A stretch of 8,580 bases of DNA, taken from positions 1 to 8,580 of the forward strand of contig JABFWC010000277.1 of assembly GCA_013362385.1 (NCBI GenBank), read 5' to 3'. Each line of letters starts with the position of its first letter. The stretch's first letter is position 1. A model generated the notes under the pieces. That model saw nothing but the letters and a program-made list of their open reading frames with translations, was not told the DNA's origin and searched no databases. A program made the translations under genes and the position numbers. Shown here piece after piece: positions 5,711-8,580 of the stretch. The stretch is from Pseudarthrobacter sp. GTDB lineage: Bacteria > Actinomycetota > Actinomycetes > Actinomycetales > Micrococcaceae.

Positions 5711-5729
5711 GCATAACCGCAGGAATCCC

Positions 5730-8525
5730 CTAATCCTGGAGTGCCGCCGAGCGCTCCGGCACGACGGTTCCAGCCCCGCCGTCGACCGTGATTGACTGTC
5801 CCGTAGCGATCACGCTGGTGGCGTCCGGAACCCCCACGACGGCGGGAATGCCGTATTCCCTCGCAACGACGGCGCCGTGCGAATTGGGCCCGCCCATCTC
5901 CATCACCAGGCCTCCCGCTGTCAGGAACAGCGGCGTCCAACCGGGATCGGTGGACGGAGCCACCAGGATTTCCCCCGGTTCAAGGCGTGCGCCCACCGGA
6001 TCCAGGATGACGCGTGCACAGGCAGTCACCGTTCCTGCCGAGGCGGGGCTGCCCGTCAGGGTTCCTTCGACGGAGTTTCCGACGGCGGTCCGCACCGACT
6101 CGGGTTCGGTACCGTCCGAGAGGAGCACCCGGGGGATGTGGCGGCGGCCAAGCTCCTGCGCGTAATCCCCGCGCCGGTCCGCCACGAGCGCCCGGAAGTC
6201 CGGAACAGGCATCTTCCCGTTATCGGCGCTTCCCGAGAGTGCCTGCCTGGCCTCGTCGAACGCCAGGAAGAACACGTCATCCGGCCGTTCGAGCACACCG
6301 GCATCCGCGAGTTCCGCGCCCACCAGGAGCATCTGCCGGCGGACCTCTCCGAGCCCTCCCACCAGCTGGAACTTGGGCAGCTCCCGCAGGCCGGCAAACA
6401 GCCGCACCCGGCGAAGCGCGCCCCGCACCAGGATCGCCCGGATCCTGCCCCGCGCGGCGGCCCGGGCCACGAGCCGGTCCACCTGGGCTTCGGCTTCCTC
6501 TGCTGCCCTGGTGAACTGGACATCAGGTGCCAGGGCAGGGTCCTCCAGCCGGAGGTAGTTGGACAGGATGCCCAGGATGTGCGCCGGCTCCTCGGACCAG
6601 CGCGGCTGTCCGACGTCGATTTCGGCCACCGCCCGGTGCCCGTACCGATCAAGGAACCGGGTCAGCCCGGCATCCAGGCGGGCCGGCAGCTGCCCGGCCA
6701 GGTAAGCCTCCGCCAGAACCGGGGGCTCGCTCGTCATCAGGGCGGTGCGGGATTGGGCGTCGTCCCGGATGGCTTCGGCGAGGTGCCACAGCTCCAGGTC
6801 CATCTGCGTGGTGATGTTGTTCGGCAGGCCGCGGATCACCGGCTGGAGTTCGTCCCATGGGCAGCCGAGCAGTTTTCCCGCAACGCCGAGCATGGCGAAC
6901 CCCAGGGCTGGAAGCGGAAGGATGGCGGGGATGAGCCGGAACAAGCGTGAGCCCAGGAGTGATTCGGCGTGGTCGAGGCGGGCCAGGGCGTCAACTCCCT
7001 CGTCGGGAACCAGGGATGCGTCGAAGTCCCTGGTGAAGCGGTCCAGCCGTCGCAGGGCCGCTTCGGGCCGGACCAGCGCATGGAGGAGGGTGATCGGAAC
7101 CCTGGCGCGGATGGCCGCAGGACCGACATGATGCAGCAGCCCGAAAGGAGTCCTCCTGGTCACCGAAAATTCCGGGTCCTCGAACAGTCGCCGCATGACC
7201 ACCGCTGTCCGGGCCTCCATGACGTCGAATACCCGGGGTACGATCCGGCGGCCCACAGTGCTGCGGAGGGCTGCAGTGAAGTCGATGTAGATCCGCTGCC
7301 CGGCCTCAGCGTAGGGGGACGGTCCGCGCCGGGGTTCAGGAACAGGGAACCCGGCCGCCGTGGCGACGGACGAGGCAATGAGGCGCACGGCCGCGAGTCC
7401 CAAGGGAGTGAGCGGCCGGGTCAGCCCCTGTGCCAGGCTGAAGCAAAGGTATGCCCTGGTCCCGGCAACGGGATATCTGCCCGAAGGGAGGATGCCCGCG
7501 GCGCCGTTGCTCTGCGGCACCGGGTACAGGGTGGTGATCGGCCTGGACTGGGTAAGCCACAGTGCACCGCCACGGCTGACGGCCCATTCGATGTCCTGCG
7601 GGGCCCCGAAGTGCGTTTGGGCCTGCAGGCCCAGCCGCACGAGCCCCGCCACCTGCGTGTCGGCCAGGCAGGGATCACCATATGCGTGGCGCACCTCGCG
7701 GACCTCGGTCCCTCCCCCGGAAAGGGGCCGGACTTCCACGGCCTTGTCGCCGACTTTCCGTTCCAGCACCCTGCCGGTCAGTGCCTCCACCACAAAATGA
7801 TCCGGGTTGACCGCGCCGGAGACCACTGCTTCGCCGAGCCCCGGGCTGGCATCGATGACGGTTTGCCGCCGGCTCCCGGTGAGCGGATTCGCCGTGAACA
7901 GAACGCCCGCCGTCTCCGCGTCCACCATCCGCTGGACCACCACGGCCAGGGCCACGGAGGCCGGGTCGATCCCCAGGCTCGCCCGGTACGCCGTAGCGCG
8001 GTCGGTCCACAGGGAGGCCCAGCATTTTTGGACGGCGTCGAGCAGGGCGGGCACCCCTACGACATTGAGGTAGGTCTCCTGCTGGCCGGCGAAGCTTGCG
8101 AACGGCAGGTCTTCCGCGGTGGCCGAGGACCTGACCGCCACCGCCACATCGGCCCCCAGGGCCCGGTAAGCCTGCTCGACCGCTTCAGCGACTGCCGCCG
8201 GGAGGGGCGCGGCGAGGATGGCCGCGCGTGCCGCTCCCGCCAGCCCGGAAACGTCGGGAGGCGTGCCGTCGCCTGCGCCTGCTGCGGGGTATAGGGCGTC
8301 CCGGACACGGGCCAGCACGGGAAGGACGGCCCCGCCGTCGGAGACTGCCTGCCGGTACGCCTCAGTGGTCAGGCAGAAACCGTCCGGAACCGGCAATCCT
8401 GCCGACATTAGCTCCCCGAGGTTGGCTGCCTTGCCACCCACAAGCGCCAGCATGCCGGCCTTAAGCCGGCGCAGGTCCAGGACCAGGCCGCCGGGCCCGT
8501 CATCGGGTATCCCGTGCTGCTGCAT
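5730..8525 (-). CDS. PEP/pyruvate-binding dikinase with rifampicin-phosphotransferase-like domain order
   Basis: This is a 931-residue cytoplasmic enzyme. The N-terminal ATP-grasp domain (about 14-333) contains VGGKAANLGEL (29-39, Lys32), VRSSATAEDLPFASFAGQQET (131-151, Arg132), FTANPLTGSRR (210-220) and DIEWAVSRGGALWLTQSRPI (311-330; Glu313, Gln326, Arg328). A large, mostly helical middle region (about 350-815) has no motif I can assign to a substrate. The C-terminal swivel domain (about 820-925) carries GGPNSHGAVVAREYGIPAVV (878-897) with His883 as the phospho-acceptor. A true PEP synthase has the swivel domain in the middle and a C-terminal TIM barrel; that barrel is absent. The order seen matches rifampicin phosphotransferase, which phosphorylates rifamycin using ATP and forms AMP and phosphate, but other dikinases share it, so the substrate is inferred only. 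The start ATG 8525 has a Shine-Dalgarno 7 nt upstream. Confidence 0.88.
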   Translation of the reverse strand: MQQHGIPDDGPGGLVLDLRRLKAGMLALVGGKAANLGELMSAGLPVPDGFCLTTEAYRQAVSDGGAVLPVLARVRDALYPAAGAGDGTPPDVSGLAGAARAAILAAPLPAAVAEAVEQAYRALGADVAVAVRSSATAEDLPFASFAGQQETYLNVVGVPALLDAVQKCWASLWTDRATAYRASLGIDPASVALAVVVQRMVDAETAGVLFTANPLTGSRRQTVIDASPGLGEAVVSGAVNPDHFVVEALTGRVLERKVGDKAVEVRPLSGGGTEVREVRHAYGDPCLADTQVAGLVRLGLQAQTHFGAPQDIEWAVSRGGALWLTQSRPITTLYPVPQSNGAAGILPSGRYPVAGTRAYLCFSLAQGLTRPLTPLGLAAVRLIASSVATAAGFPVPEPRRGPSPYAEAGQRIYIDFTAALRSTVGRRIVPRVFDVMEARTAVVMRRLFEDPEFSVTRRTPFGLLHHVGPAAIRARVPITLLHALVRPEAALRRLDRFTRDFDASLVPDEGVDALARLDHAESLLGSRLFRLIPAILPLPALGFAMLGVAGKLLGCPWDELQPVIRGLPNNITTQMDLELWHLAEAIRDDAQSRTALMTSEPPVLAEAYLAGQLPARLDAGLTRFLDRYGHRAVAEIDVGQPRWSEEPAHILGILSNYLRLEDPALAPDVQFTRAAEEAEAQVDRLVARAAARGRIRAILVRGALRRVRLFAGLRELPKFQLVGGLGEVRRQMLLVGAELADAGVLERPDDVFFLAFDEARQALSGSADNGKMPVPDFRALVADRRGDYAQELGRRHIPRVLLSDGTEPESVRTAVGNSVEGTLTGSPASAGTVTACARVILDPVGARLEPGEILVAPSTDPGWTPLFLTAGGLVMEMGGPNSHGAVVAREYGIPAVVGVPDATSVIATGQSITVDGGAGTVVPERSAALQD

Positions 8526-8532
8526 GTCCGCG

Positions 8533-8539
8533 CTTTCCT
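8533..8539 (-). promoter_or_regulatory. Ribosome binding site of the dikinase gene
   Basis: AGGAAAG on the minus strand lies 7 nt before ATG 8525, a normal Shine-Dalgarno distance. It supports that start and sets this gene apart from the other four transporter, protease and secreted-protein genes, which have a -10-like hexamer and no Shine-Dalgarno at the start. A TAG on the minus strand at 8566-8564, preceded by codons reading Gly-Asp-Ala-Ala, may be the end of another minus-strand gene outside the window, but four codons cannot prove it. Confidence 0.65.
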
Positions 8540-8580
8540 GCTCGCTGGCCTGGACGGGGCGGGCTAGGCGGCGTCTCCGA

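Noticed and set aside
4786..5733. Plus-strand open frame opposite the secreted-protein gene (315 codons)
   Set aside because: It is antisense to a gene with a clear signal peptide and coherent fold-like sequence, and is Gly/Arg/His-rich with no recognisable domain.
6969..8294. Long plus-strand open frame opposite the dikinase gene (441 codons)
   Set aside because: It lies wholly antisense to a well-supported enzyme, its translation is rich in Gly, Arg, Pro and His without any domain, and such frames are expected opposite GC-rich codons.
5730..8525. Canonical phosphoenolpyruvate synthase (PpsA)
   Set aside because: The C-terminal TIM barrel is absent and the phosphohistidine domain is at the C-terminus rather than in the middle.
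8526..8580. Rifamycin-associated element upstream of the dikinase
   Set aside because: No GC-rich palindrome of that type is visible in the 55 nt present; the window ends before the full upstream region, so it can be neither claimed nor excluded further out.
8564..8580. End of another minus-strand gene (Gly-Asp-Ala-Ala-stop)
   Set aside because: Only four codons are inside the window, too little to support a gene call; mentioned with the ribosome binding site entry only.

Overview
The window is dense, high-GC DNA with strong G/C preference at third codon positions. It has GTG and TTG starts, short gaps between genes and probable leaderless starts. This fits a high-GC actinobacterium, and the protein wording resembles Arthrobacter/Pseudarthrobacter relatives; the genus is an inference from style, not a search result. 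No tRNA, rRNA, CRISPR array, transposase or phage gene was seen.

Left arm (1-2540, plus strand). First comes the 3' end of an unidentified gene (stop at 101), followed by a GC-rich hairpin that probably ends its transcript. Three tightly packed genes follow: an EamA/DMT-family membrane transporter (197-1171), a small zincin-like metallopeptidase (1181-1609) and a CDF-family divalent-cation efflux protein (1620-2540). Each has a TANNNT hexamer 6-7 nt before its ATG and no clear Shine-Dalgarno. For the second and third genes the TAG stop codon of the preceding gene supplies the first three bases of that hexamer. Each gene may therefore have its own leaderless transcript even though the three look like an operon.

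Middle (2541-5682, minus strand). A 39-nt convergent junction with overlapping dyad symmetries separates the arms. The middle block, read right to left, encodes a secreted LolA/RseB-like protein (5682-4486), an ABC ATPase of the DrrA-like exporter type (4461-3454) and an ABC-2 type permease (3464-2580). They look like one operon. Between the first two genes is a 14-nt tandem repeat that makes a chain of two five-codon mini-ORFs joined by ATGA/GTGA overlaps. The permease appears to start at a TTG inside the end of the ATPase gene, behind a strong Shine-Dalgarno. The arrangement suggests that the secreted protein handles a hydrophobic cargo together with the exporter; the cargo is unknown.

Right arm (5730-8525, minus strand). 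A 931-residue dikinase has an N-terminal PEP-synthase-like ATP-grasp domain, a large middle region and a C-terminal phosphohistidine swivel domain. It lacks the C-terminal PEP/pyruvate TIM barrel. This is the layout of rifampicin phosphotransferases and related enzymes, not of a true PEP synthase. The 55 nt beyond its start hold a good ribosome binding site and possibly the last codons of another minus-strand gene.
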